Shown: positions 1-5,491, numbered from the stretch's first letter. The stretch is 15,067 bases of DNA from DASXRA01 sp046734315 (GCA_046734315.1 JBKPQY010000216.1:1-15067), one strand, 5' to 3'. Made by a program: numbers and translations. Notes: generated by a model not told the origin, from the sequence alone.

Positions 1-402
1 GTTCTGGACCAGGTGCGCTGCGAGCCGTTCCCGAAGCAGCGCGCGGGCACGCGTCAGGATCGCGCGCTGCTGTCGCGGCGTCAGGCCGAGCCGCGCGCTG
101 ACGTCGGCAGCGTCGTGACCGAGCCCGTCGCGGGCGATGACCACCTCCCGCCAGGTGGCAGGCAGCTCGTCGATCGCGCCGGCGAGCGCGGCCTGAAGCG
201 TCGGGTCGGCGGCATCGGCAGTCGGCCAGGGTACGGGAAACCTGCGCCAGTGCCGCGGAAACGGCTCGCCGGCGTCCTGAAAGCGCGTCTCCGCGACGGT
301 CGGCGTCGGCGGAAACCACCGGGCCGTCCAGCGCGCGAACCGATTGCGTGGTTCCTGTCCGCGCAGCGCGCCGTCTGCCGCCGCACGGGTCAGCCATGTC
401 AT
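1..402 (-). CDS. Sigma-70 region 4-like protein (partial, runs off left edge)
   Basis: The minus-strand frame is open from the ATG at 402 to the window edge (134 residues, no stop), so the C-terminus is missing. Residues about 73-130 read as sigma region 4: an IDELPATWREVV segment followed by a helix-turn-helix (DVSARLGLTPRQQRAILTRA) and an arginine-rich tail. The N-terminus (TWLTRAAADGALR) resembles the end of region 2 and the linker of ECF sigma factors, but in-frame codons upstream reach a stop at 460-462 with no better start, so the -10-binding part of region 2 appears absent. The ATG overlaps the stop of the SRPBCC gene (ATGA), making this the third gene of an ArsR-SRPBCC-sigma4 operon. 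The fold is fairly secure. Whether it works as a sigma factor, a DNA-binding regulator or a relic is unknown. Confidence 0.7.
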   Translation of the reverse strand, partial: MTWLTRAAADGALRGQEPRNRFARWTARWFPPTPTVAETRFQDAGEPFPRHWRRFPVPWPTADAADPTLQAALAGAIDELPATWREVVIARDGLGHDAADVSARLGLTPRQQRAILTRARALLRERLAAHLVQN

Positions 403-851
403 CGGCCCACCAGCCTGGCAAGGTTGTCGAACGACTCCTCCCAGCCCTCGTGATGCGACTCACGGGATCGGTCGTCGGCCAGTCCCCGGTTGGTCATCAC
501 GACGGTGGTCGTCCTGTCGGCGTGCTCGGTGAAGTCGACCTCGATCAGCTGGACGCCGGCGGCGACGTCAGCTCGATCCCAGGTCCAGGTGAACACGAGC
601 CGCGTCGGCGGCGTGATCTCGCGGTATTCGCCGCCGCCGCCGAACTCCTCGCCGTCCGGGCTGCGCATCACGATTCGCAATCGGCCGCCCACACGAAGAT
701 CGACCTCGGCGACCGGGGTGGACCAGTCCCGACCCGGCGGGTACCAGCGACGAAGCGCCTCAGCGCTGGTCCACGCAGCGAACACCTCCGCGGCCGGTGC
801 GGCGAAAGTGCGCTCGATACGGATCGAATCCGGGCGGTCCGCTCCAGTCAC
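399..851 (-). CDS. SRPBCC / AHSA1-like (START superfamily) protein
   Basis: This 150-residue protein has the AHSA1-type SRPBCC pattern: an opening IRIERTFAAPAAEVFAAWTS strand-helix, then a tryptophan/tyrosine-rich segment (RRWYPPGRDW), a VGGRLRI strand, a central EYREITPPTRLVFTW block and a C-terminal helix with HHEGWEESFDNLARLV. These proteins form a hydrophobic cavity; in bacteria most have no assigned ligand. The GTG start at 851 overlaps the ArsR stop (GTGA), and its own TGA overlaps the next gene's ATG. Pairing an ArsR repressor with an SRPBCC protein is a recurrent bacterial arrangement, so it is probably repressed by its neighbour through the operator at 1157-1174. No ligand or enzymatic role can be read from the sequence. 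Confidence 0.85.
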   Translation of the reverse strand: MTGADRPDSIRIERTFAAPAAEVFAAWTSAEALRRWYPPGRDWSTPVAEVDLRVGGRLRIVMRSPDGEEFGGGGEYREITPPTRLVFTWTWDRADVAAGVQLIEVDFTEHADRTTTVVMTNRGLADDRSRESHHEGWEESFDNLARLVGR

Positions 852-1165
852 GGTTTCTCTCTCCGGGCTGCGAGCAGGTCGTCGACCGCATCGAACATCC
901 GGGTCCAGACGACGCGTTGCTCGTCGAACCAGTCGGCCGCCTCGGCCAGCGGCACGGGGTTCAGGTCGAGCAGGTGGGTGCGTCCGCTCACGGTCCGCAG
1001 AACGACGCCCTCCCGCTCGAGCACCTTGAGATGCTTGGAGATCGTCGGCTTCGAGACCCCGAAGCCGCGTGTTACGACGCCGACGGTCGCTGGACCGCGA
1101 GCGAGGCGTTCGACGATCCCGCGCCGGATCGGATGGGCGACCGCCTTGAACGGATCGTTAGCCAT
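848..1165 (-). CDS. ArsR-family winged-helix repressor
   Basis: This is a 105-residue ArsR/SmtB-type regulator. It opens with FKAVAHPIRRGIVERLARG, carries a recognition helix with SKPTISKHLKVLEREGVV, and has a wing with RTVSGRTHLLDL. No ELCVCDL-type cysteine metal site is visible, so it belongs to the non-metal group commonly found beside AHSA1/SRPBCC genes. The frame stays open to 1276, but residue 38 of that longer frame (ATG at 1165) is where family similarity begins. That ATG lies inside a perfect palindrome and sits 7 nt after a -10-like box, which supports a leaderless start. The gene is followed by the SRPBCC and sigma4 genes with 4-bp overlaps. Autorepression of the trio is inferred. 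Confidence 0.85.
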   Translation of the reverse strand: MANDPFKAVAHPIRRGIVERLARGPATVGVVTRGFGVSKPTISKHLKVLEREGVVLRTVSGRTHLLDLNPVPLAEAADWFDEQRVVWTRMFDAVDDLLAARREKP

Positions 1166-1174
1166 GTGGCTAAC
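1157..1174. promoter_or_regulatory. ArsR operator palindrome covering the start codon
   Basis: GTTAGCCA and TGGCTAAC form a perfect 8-bp inverted repeat with a 2-bp centre. The ATG of the ArsR gene (1165-1163) is in the middle. Eighteen-bp TTAGCCA-type palindromes are typical targets for small ArsR dimers. Binding here would block the -10 region and transcription start of its own operon. Confidence 0.75.
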
Positions 1175-1178
1175 TATA
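1173..1178 (-). promoter_or_regulatory. Probable -10 box (TATAGT) of the ArsR operon
   Basis: On the minus strand TATAGT lies 7 nt upstream of the ATG at 1165 and overlaps the operator edge. This spacing predicts transcription starting at or next to the A of the ATG, hence a leaderless mRNA. No convincing -35 box was seen. Confidence 0.55.
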
Positions 1179-1281
1179 TCCCCGACCCACTCATCGGTGC
1201 CGCCTCCCGACGAAGCAGTCCGCCGAGCGGGTAAGAATGAGGGGGCCGGCATCCCGCCGCGGGCGGAAGGAGACATGACGA

Positions 1282-1662
1282 ATGAGCGCGTTCGACCAGA
1301 TCAGGAGCAGGGCCGAGGAGTTCGTCAAGGCTGCGAAACCGAAGGCGGAAGAACTGCGCGACAAGGCGAAGCCGAAGGTCGAGGAACTGCGCGAGAAGGC
1401 CACGCCGCTGGCCCAAACGCTGAAAGTGAAGGCCGAGCGGGTCGCCGAGACTCTCAAGGAAAAGGCCGAGGACGTCGCCGAGGGCCTGCGGCAGGGGACG
1501 TCCGGGCCGCCACCTGCACACAGCGGGTCGAAGGCTGCCGAGACCGAGGCGCCACCTACGACGACTGCAACGCAGCCGGCGAGCGGCTCAACGCCGGAGG
1601 CTCAGGCGAGCGAGCCGGCGAGTTCTGCCGCGGACGAGGCGGAGGGCAAGCCTTCGGCGTGA
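1282..1662 (+). CDS. LEA/apolipoprotein-like amphipathic 11-residue-repeat protein
   Basis: This 126-residue soluble protein is unusually rich in Lys, Glu and Ala. From about residue 18 an 11-residue unit repeats five times with little drift: KPKAEELRDKA, KPKVEELREKA, TPLAQTLKVKA, ERVAETLKEKA, EDVAEGLRQ. This periodicity is that of group 3 LEA proteins, apolipoproteins and related amphipathic helices. After residue ~72 the chain becomes a low-complexity Pro/Ala/Ser/Thr/Glu tail, probably disordered. A strong Shine-Dalgarno (GGAAGGAG, 1265-1272) sits 9 nt before the ATG; a nearby ATG at 1275 is in another frame. It is divergent from the ArsR operon. A membrane-binding or stress-protective role is plausible but not shown. 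Confidence 0.8.
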   Translation: MSAFDQIRSRAEEFVKAAKPKAEELRDKAKPKVEELREKATPLAQTLKVKAERVAETLKEKAEDVAEGLRQGTSGPPPAHSGSKAAETEAPPTTTATQPASGSTPEAQASEPASSAADEAEGKPSA

Positions 1663-1663
1663 G

Positions 1664-1684
1664 GCACGGTCTCACGAACCGTGC
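1664..1684. terminator. Hairpin between convergent genes
   Basis: GCACGGT, a 7-nt loop and ACCGTGC form a perfect 7-bp stem between the 11-mer-repeat gene (stop at 1662) and the convergent membrane-protein gene, whose stop codon lies in the loop. There is no U-tract in either direction. Bidirectional termination is inferred from position. Confidence 0.45.
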
Positions 1685-2154
1685 TCGCGGACGGCATCGC
1701 GGATCTGGTTCATGTTGTCGCGCAGCACGTCGGAGACAAGCTCGTCGGTGCGCGGGTCAGCGAGCACCTCGAGTATGACGCGCAGCGTTGTTTCAGCTGC
1801 TTCGTGGAGCAGCCGGTCATGGAACGGCACCAGCGCGATATAGCGCGTGGTTCGGTCCTGCTTTATCTTCTCCGCGATCATCGCATTGATCTGCTCGCGG
1901 TTCTCCCGAAGGGCGGATGCGATGTTGCGCGTGTACTGGCCGGTGCGCAGCACGTCGGCGACCTCGTCCAGGACGGCGACCGTTATCGGCTGCTTGATCA
2001 GGTCGATCACCTGTCCGGACGCGTGGTTGATCAGCCGCACAACCAGCGGTACCCGCTTGCCGCGCCGCCAGAACCAGCGTCCGACCAAGCCGGCAATGAT
2101 GGCCAGGACGATCAGGCCACCGACGATGATCAACACGAGCTGAGTCGTCGACAT
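1672..2154 (-). CDS. Single-pass membrane protein of unknown function
   Basis: This 160-residue protein has one strong N-terminal transmembrane segment (about residues 5-26, LVLIIVGGLIVLAIIAGLVG) followed by a basic RWFWRRGKR stop-transfer stretch, so the remainder should be cytoplasmic. The soluble part is predominantly helical with alternating charged and aliphatic residues (VADVLRTGQYTRNIASALRE, LEVLADPRTDELVSDVLRD). I do not recognise a named family; proteins of this plan are common in actinobacteria. The ATG at 2154 directly follows the palindrome CCAGGATCCTGG (2156-2167), which contains an AGGA-type ribosome-binding site. It is downstream of the HesB-like gene on the same strand but 167 bp away, so probably separately transcribed. 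Confidence 0.7.
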   Translation of the reverse strand: MSTTQLVLIIVGGLIVLAIIAGLVGRWFWRRGKRVPLVVRLINHASGQVIDLIKQPITVAVLDEVADVLRTGQYTRNIASALRENREQINAMIAEKIKQDRTTRYIALVPFHDRLLHEAAETTLRVILEVLADPRTDELVSDVLRDNMNQIRDAVREHGS

Positions 2155-2205
2155 GCCAGGATCCTGGCCGTCCGCAGGCGTATCGACACGTAGGCACGGC
2201 CGTGC

Positions 2206-2274
2206 GATACCGACGCGGCACGTCCCCGACGCGGGTTTCTGCGTACGTCGCGGACGACGCCACGTGTCGGTATC
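2206..2274. repeat. Widely spaced 9-bp inverted repeat in the intergenic region
   Basis: GATACCGAC (2206-2214) and GTCGGTATC (2266-2274) are perfect inverted arms 51 bp apart, upstream of the single-pass membrane protein. A separate 12-bp palindrome, GCACGGCCGTGC (2194-2205), abuts the left arm. It could be a paired protein-binding site or a long-range stem; function is unknown. Confidence 0.4.
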
Positions 2275-2290
2275 AGGTACTTAGGTACTA

Positions 2291-2306
2291 CCCAGCGGGT
2301 GCTGGG
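2291..2306 (-). terminator. Possible terminator after the HesB-like gene
   Basis: CCCAGC, a GGGT loop and GCTGGG form a 6-bp stem 15 bp beyond the stop of the HesB-like gene. There is no clear U-tract. The call rests on position and stem only. Confidence 0.35.
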
Positions 2307-2321
2307 CGCCTTGCGGAACCG

Positions 2322-2606
2322 CTAGCCGGACTGCGGCGCGATCGCGAACTGGATCTGGCCGCTGTTGTCGGAGGTCACATCCAGCGTTTTGTCGTCGAGG
2401 ATTGCAGCTGCCTCTGGGTCCAGGAACACCCGCGCTCCGGAGTCGTCGAGCACCCGGTCGTCCTCCGCCGGAACGGAAGCCAGGCTGAGCGTCAGCGATC
2501 CTGCCGCCGAATCGTGGGCGATGCGGAGGCCACCACCGTCGGGCACTTCAGGTTGATCGACGATATTGCGGATCTCGGCCGCGGCCACTGGAGTCAGCGT
2601 GAGCAT
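2322..2606 (-). CDS. HesB/IscA-like protein lacking cysteines
   Basis: The 94-residue protein matches the length and fold pattern of HesB/IscA (A-type Fe-S carrier) proteins: an opening LTLTPVAAAEIRNIV helix, GGGLRIAHDSAAGSLTLSLA strands, and ARVFLDPEAAAILDDKTLDV towards the end. A-type carriers normally bind iron or clusters with three conserved cysteines (one central, two in a C-terminal CGCG motif). None of these, and no cysteine at all, is present here. Cysteine-free HesB-like proteins of this size occur in actinobacteria; their function is unclear. A clear ribosome-binding site (GGAAGG, 7-8 nt before ATG 2606) sets the start. It stands alone, with no suf or isc genes nearby. Confidence 0.8.
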   Translation of the reverse strand: MLTLTPVAAAEIRNIVDQPEVPDGGGLRIAHDSAAGSLTLSLASVPAEDDRVLDDSGARVFLDPEAAAILDDKTLDVTSDNSGQIQFAIAPQSG

Positions 2607-2697
2607 GGTGACGTCCTTCCAATCTTCTTGTCGACATGGGCGGCATGCCGCACCGCCCTCTTTCCAACGTTCACGTCTTGAGCGGATACGTCAAGTC

Positions 2698-2907
2698 GAC
2701 GGGGCATTCAGGACCAGTCAACAGCCTAGCTGTACATCTTTTGTCAAGGCGGGCACGCGACGTATCGGGCATTGACGCACCGACCGACAAAGGGGCAGGA
2801 AAGAAACAAAACATCCGAGCTCTGCCGCCGGCGACCCGTCGACGGCACGGTGGAGGCGACGGGGCCCTTCATTACAGCCAGCCAGGCTGTACATCTCAGC
2901 GCGGGCA
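2698..2907. repeat. Imperfect direct repeat, two ~55-bp copies
   Basis: Two segments, about 2698-2755 and 2858-2907, share GACGGGGC at the start, AGCC(T)AGCTGTACATCT-type sequence in the middle (TGTACATCT exact at 2731 and 2888) and GCGGGCA at the end, with small indels. The second copy lies just before the recognisable GH29 remnant. This could be an old duplication of an upstream regulatory region. Confidence 0.35.
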
Positions 2908-3535
2908 TACCGGCCTATCAGGCGACCGACGCATCGCTGTCACAACATCAGTCACCGGACTGGTTCGACAACGGCAAGTTCGGGATCTTCATTCACTGGG
3001 GCATCTACTCGGTGCCTGCGTGGCCCCTGTCGGGCAGGAGTATGCCGAGTGGTACTGGCAGCACATGAACAACCCGAACGACCGCAGCTGTTCAATCAGG
3101 AGCTCGCGACCGGCCGACCGTCCACTGTGGACAATCGCTGCTGCGGCCTGCCCGACTACGACTTCACGACACCGGAGTACGCCTCGTCGTTCGCCCCTCA
3201 GACCACCAAGTTCGAAGCGAGCCGCGGCATCGACCCGTTCTCCCACGGCTATAACTCGGCGGACACCCGACGACCAGTACGCGACCGCCGACGAGCTCAT
3301 CGACCAGCTCGTCGACATCGTGAGCAAGCACGGCAACTTCCTTCTCGACCCCACCCGGCCCGACTGTGACGGTGCGCGCGCCCGTGCCTATCCACAACGG
3401 CGACACGATCAGCCTGCTCGGCTACCACGGCAGCCCGTTCCATCGGAGCAAGGCGGCCGAGGGAGCACTGGTGATCGACGTCCCGGCCGCGGCGCGGCAG
3501 TCCGGTTGTTACGCCTGGGTTTTTCAAGATCAAAT
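2907..3535 (+). pseudogene. Decayed GH29 alpha-L-fucosidase remnant
   Basis: Fragments of one glycoside hydrolase family 29 protein are spread over three plus-strand frames. At 2961-3023 the N-terminal signature WFDNGKFGIFIHWGIYSVPAW is readable. A 1-base loss near 3024 moves to the frame holding EYAEWYWQHMNNPN. At about 3080 the sequence jumps to FNQELATGRPSTVDNRC, DYDFTTPEYASS and KFEASRGIDPFSHGYNSAD. Another shift near 3266 leads to ATADELIDQLVDIVSKHGNF. A second jump near 3366 leads to the C-terminal GDTISLLGYHGSPFHRSKAA stretch, ending at AWVF near 3525. The junctions at 3080 and 3366 remove the catalytic-nucleophile region and the segment after the VDIVSK motif. With at least three shifts and two deletions it cannot make an active enzyme. 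Confidence 0.8.
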
Positions 3536-3743
3536 GGAACAGCTGACCCGAACTGACCGACCGCATCTCAACCGTGAGCCGTGCCCGACGCGTCCACGCC
3601 CTGTGGGTGGGCATGTGGACGAACGGTGGACGACGATCCATTCTCGGGGGATAACGGGGGCGACGTTGTGGACATCATGTTGATGTTCGGAATTCCCTCG
3701 ACGTAATTGCGAGACACCCCTTGCGCACAAGGGGATTCCGCAC

Positions 3744-3980
3744 TACAAATGGAGTCGCCACAGAGGAGGGAACACCAGCCGGAACGAACTCCAGCTAGGG
3801 GAAACTCTAGTTAGAGCGAATTTCGGGCCTCGGAAACGTCAGGTAACTGACGGGTTCGGGAGCGTGTTCCGGAATCCGTGGTCGGTCGCGCAACGCCCGC
3901 CAGCCGAGCGATCGGTCGGTCGGAGCAGCGAGGCTGTCGAGGCCCCTCCATCTCATACATGGAGGGGCCTCTTCTATTAT
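3744..3980 (+). ncRNA. Candidate small structured RNA ending in a strong terminator
   Basis: The stretch 3541-4101 holds no convincing gene, but this part looks like a transcribed RNA. A weak promoter can be drawn (TTGCGC 3721-3726, 17 bp, TACAAA 3744-3749). It is followed by an 11-of-14 direct repeat (3787-3800 and 3803-3816) and a hairpin CGTCAG-GTAA-CTGACG with a GNRA loop (3837-3852). A second stem runs from about 3851 to 3880, and a textbook intrinsic terminator closes at 3939-3980. A further hairpin, CCCCTTG-CGCA-CAAGGGG (3716-3733), overlaps the promoter. I could not match it to a known riboswitch, tRNA or housekeeping RNA. It may instead be leftover leader and terminator of a lost gene. 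Confidence 0.3.
3939..3980 (+). terminator. Strong intrinsic terminator without an evident gene
   Basis: GAGGCCCCTCCAT and ATGGAGGGGCCTC form a perfect 13-bp stem around a 7-nt loop (CTCATAC), followed on the plus strand by TTCTATTATT. The U-rich side is on the plus strand only. The nearest plus-strand gene upstream is the dead GH29 remnant, about 400 bp away. Confidence 0.8.
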
Positions 3981-4101
3981 TCTGCCCGATTTGGCGCCGA
4001 AGTGACACCAGCGGGGCGACGGCCCGTGGTCAAGCGCACACGCAGCCAGTCGAATGCCGAGAGCGGCTCGTCACATCAGACGGCCCGGCTGGCCGACGAC
4101 G

Positions 4102-4410
4102 TCACCAGCCGCGGTTGCCGCCGGAGACCTCCCGCACCGCGGGACGCACGTCGCACAGATACACGAGCGCTGCGACGACGGAGATCAGCGAGACGATGTT
4201 CAGTGGGTAGAACGGGTAAGAGAGAAGCGACCCGAGCCCGCCACCGATGATCGTGATGGCGAGCCAGGCCGGTTTGGTCAGCTTGTTCGCGGCCGGGAAC
4301 GCAGCCGCCTTGCGGGTTGCGCAGTCGATCACCGCCCATACACGCAAAGCGACCAGACTCCAGACCAGCACCCAGTCGACCCACCGGTAGATGTCGTCGA
4401 TCAGCTGCAT
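4102..4410 (-). CDS. DUF2516 family membrane protein
   Basis: This 102-residue protein has two or three hydrophobic segments: VLVWSLVALRVWAVIDCATR (about 14-33), WLAITIIGGGLGSLL (49-63) and NIVSLISVVAALVYL (71-85). Between them lies the conserved AFPAANKLTKPAWLA block, and YLCDVRPAVREVSGG follows; together they mark DUF2516, an actinobacterial family of unknown function. The ATG at 4410 has no Shine-Dalgarno but lies 7 nt after TAGTCT, pointing to a leaderless transcript. It lies downstream of the HbhA-like gene, matching the mycobacterial Rv0475-Rv0476 order, yet seems to have its own promoter. Confidence 0.85.
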   Translation of the reverse strand: MQLIDDIYRWVDWVLVWSLVALRVWAVIDCATRKAAAFPAANKLTKPAWLAITIIGGGLGSLLSYPFYPLNIVSLISVVAALVYLCDVRPAVREVSGGNRGW

Positions 4411-4417
4411 GTCAGGA

Positions 4418-4423
4418 AGACTA
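4418..4423 (-). promoter_or_regulatory. -10 box (TAGTCT) for leaderless DUF2516 mRNA
   Basis: TAGTCT on the minus strand is separated from the ATG at 4410 by 7 nt (4411-4417), the spacing expected when transcription begins at the start codon. No good -35 box is visible. Confidence 0.55.
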
Positions 4424-4450
4424 GTTGTCGACGCGAGGTGCGGCCGCCGC

Positions 4451-4475
4451 CCCGCTCCGACGGCATCCGAGCGGG
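4451..4475 (-). terminator. Hairpin after the HbhA-like gene
   Basis: CCCGCTC and GAGCGGG form a perfect 7-bp stem with an 11-nt loop, 9 bp past the HbhA-like stop. There is no U-tract, as is usual for actinobacterial terminators. Confidence 0.5.
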
Positions 4476-4484
4476 CGGTCCGGA

Positions 4485-5051
4485 TCAGGCCGTGGTTGTC
4501 CGGCGGGTAGTGGTCCGCTTGGCAGGCGTGGCCTTCGCCGCAGTGGCGTTGGCAGCCGGCTTTGCCTTGGCGGGCGTCGTGCGCTTGGCAGCCGTTGTGC
4601 GCTTGGCAGCCGTGGTGGGCTTGGCAGCCGTTGTGGGCTCGGCGGACGCGTCGGCCGGGGCTCCGGTCGGCGCTCCAGCTTGCGCCGGCACAGTCGCCTG
4701 ACGGTCGAGCAGCGATGTGACGCGCTCCCGCACTGCGCCGATGGTCGTCTCGGCGGCCGTGACCACCTTGGCAACCTGGTCGTTCTTGCGCAGCTCGACG
4801 TAGGCCTGCTCGAGCCGTTCGGCCGCCGCGGTTCCGTAGCCCTTCAGCTGTACGACGTAGGGCTCGACGGTCGCGCCGGCCCGCCTCGTGAGCGCTTCAC
4901 CCCTGGCCACCAGTTCGGTGTACGTCACGGCGGCACGGGACAGGACCCGACCTGCGAACTCGGTCGCGTCACCGCGCACCTCGGTCGCGCGCGCCTGGGC
5001 CTGCCCGAGGGCGGAGTCGGCGTAGGAACGGACGTCACTTGCGATCGACAT
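4485..5051 (-). CDS. HbhA-like protein with Lys/Ala/Thr-rich repeat tail
   Basis: The 188-residue protein resembles mycobacterial heparin-binding hemagglutinin in plan. Residues ~1-120 form a long alpha-helical, probably coiled-coil region (SYADSALGQAQARATEVRGD, AAAERLEQAYVELRKNDQVA). A short Ala/Pro/Gly linker follows, then a basic tail (~140-188) of TTAAKR/TPAK units. In mycobacterial HbhA the Lys/Ala/Pro tail binds sulfated glycans; here the repeats carry more threonine and arginine, so that activity is not assured. Histone-H1-like basic tails look similar and DNA binding is an alternative. The start at 5051 has AAGGAG 8-9 nt upstream and overlaps the XRE gene's end by 17 bp. Gene order XRE-HbhA-DUF2516 mirrors Rv0474-Rv0476, which supports orthology. 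Confidence 0.75.
   Translation of the reverse strand: MSIASDVRSYADSALGQAQARATEVRGDATEFAGRVLSRAAVTYTELVARGEALTRRAGATVEPYVVQLKGYGTAAAERLEQAYVELRKNDQVAKVVTAAETTIGAVRERVTSLLDRQATVPAQAGAPTGAPADASAEPTTAAKPTTAAKRTTAAKRTTPAKAKPAANATAAKATPAKRTTTRRTTTA
4563..4634 (-). repeat. 18-bp tandem repeats inside the HbhA-like gene
   Basis: Four consecutive 18-bp units (4563, 4581, 4599 and 4617; core GCGCTTGGCAGCCGTTGT on the plus strand) differ by few bases. They encode the TTAAKR-type hexapeptides of the basic tail. Near-identity at DNA level suggests recent expansion and likely copy-number variation between strains. Confidence 0.8.
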
Positions 5052-5451
5052 ACGTATTGCTCCTTGGATTCTCGTTGGTGGTATCGCCAGCCGCGTTTTC
5101 GCGGCGGAACGACTCGTAGATCTCGATAAGTACCTGCTTCTGCCGCTCGGCAAGGCCCGTGTCGGCCAGGATCACGGCGATCACCTCGGGGTCCCCGTGC
5201 CGCGATTCGAGGATCCCGGCACGCTGGTACAGCTGCTCGGCGGAGATCGCCAAACCCTTCGCAATCTGCTGGAGGATCTCGGCGCTCGGCTTGCGCAGCC
5301 CGCGTTCGATCTGCGACAGGTACGGGTTGGACACCCCCGCGAGCCGGGCAAGCTGGCGCACGGACACTTGCGCCTGCTCACGCTGTTCACGGATGAACTC
5401 CCCGATCGTGGCGGCCTTCTTCGCCCGCTCACGCACCGAGTCGACTCTCAC
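5035..5451 (-). CDS. XRE-family helix-turn-helix regulator (Rv0474-like)
   Basis: This 138-residue protein carries an XRE helix-turn-helix at residues ~19-74 (IREQREQAQVSVRQLARLAG then VSNPYLSQIERGLRKPSAE), followed by AISAEQLYQRAGIL and a helical C-terminal extension of about 60 residues. The VSNPYLSQIERGLRKPSAE stretch is strongly characteristic of actinobacterial Rv0474-type proteins; as I recall, the M. tuberculosis protein has been reported as copper-responsive. A GTG at 5451 (MRVDSVRERAKKA) fits the family N-terminus better than a TTG at 5487. Its stop lies 17 bp inside the HbhA-like gene, indicating cotranscription and coupling. The near-palindrome at 5472-5491 just upstream is a likely operator. 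Confidence 0.85.
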   Translation of the reverse strand: MRVDSVRERAKKAATIGEFIREQREQAQVSVRQLARLAGVSNPYLSQIERGLRKPSAEILQQIAKGLAISAEQLYQRAGILESRHGDPEVIAVILADTGLAERQKQVLIEIYESFRRENAAGDTTNENPRSNTYVDRK

Positions 5452-5471
5452 GACACCCAGTCTGCCGGAGA

Positions 5472-5491
5472 GTGCTCGCAATTGCAAGCAC
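5472..5491. promoter_or_regulatory. Candidate operator upstream of the XRE gene
   Basis: GTGCTCGCAATTGCAAGCAC is a 20-bp palindrome with a single mismatched pair, centred on CAATTG, about 20 bp before the GTG start of the XRE regulator. Size and symmetry suit an autoregulatory site for an XRE dimer. Confidence 0.5.

Noticed and set aside
348..1778. 476-codon plus-strand open frame
   Set aside because: It is antisense to the ArsR-SRPBCC-sigma4 operon and reads through the 11-mer-repeat gene in another frame; arginine/serine-rich with no domain, a usual GC-rich shadow.
3744..3938. tRNA or known riboswitch before the orphan terminator
   Set aside because: No T-loop GGTTCGA-type box, acceptor pairing, or conserved cobalamin, SAM, c-di-GMP or c-di-AMP core could be found by eye.
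3864..4250. Plus-strand frames over the orphan terminator
   Set aside because: They run through a perfect intrinsic terminator and antisense to DUF2516; no start signal or domain.
4563..4634. CRISPR-like repetition
   Set aside because: Units are contiguous 18-bp in-frame coding repeats without spacers, inside the HbhA-like gene.
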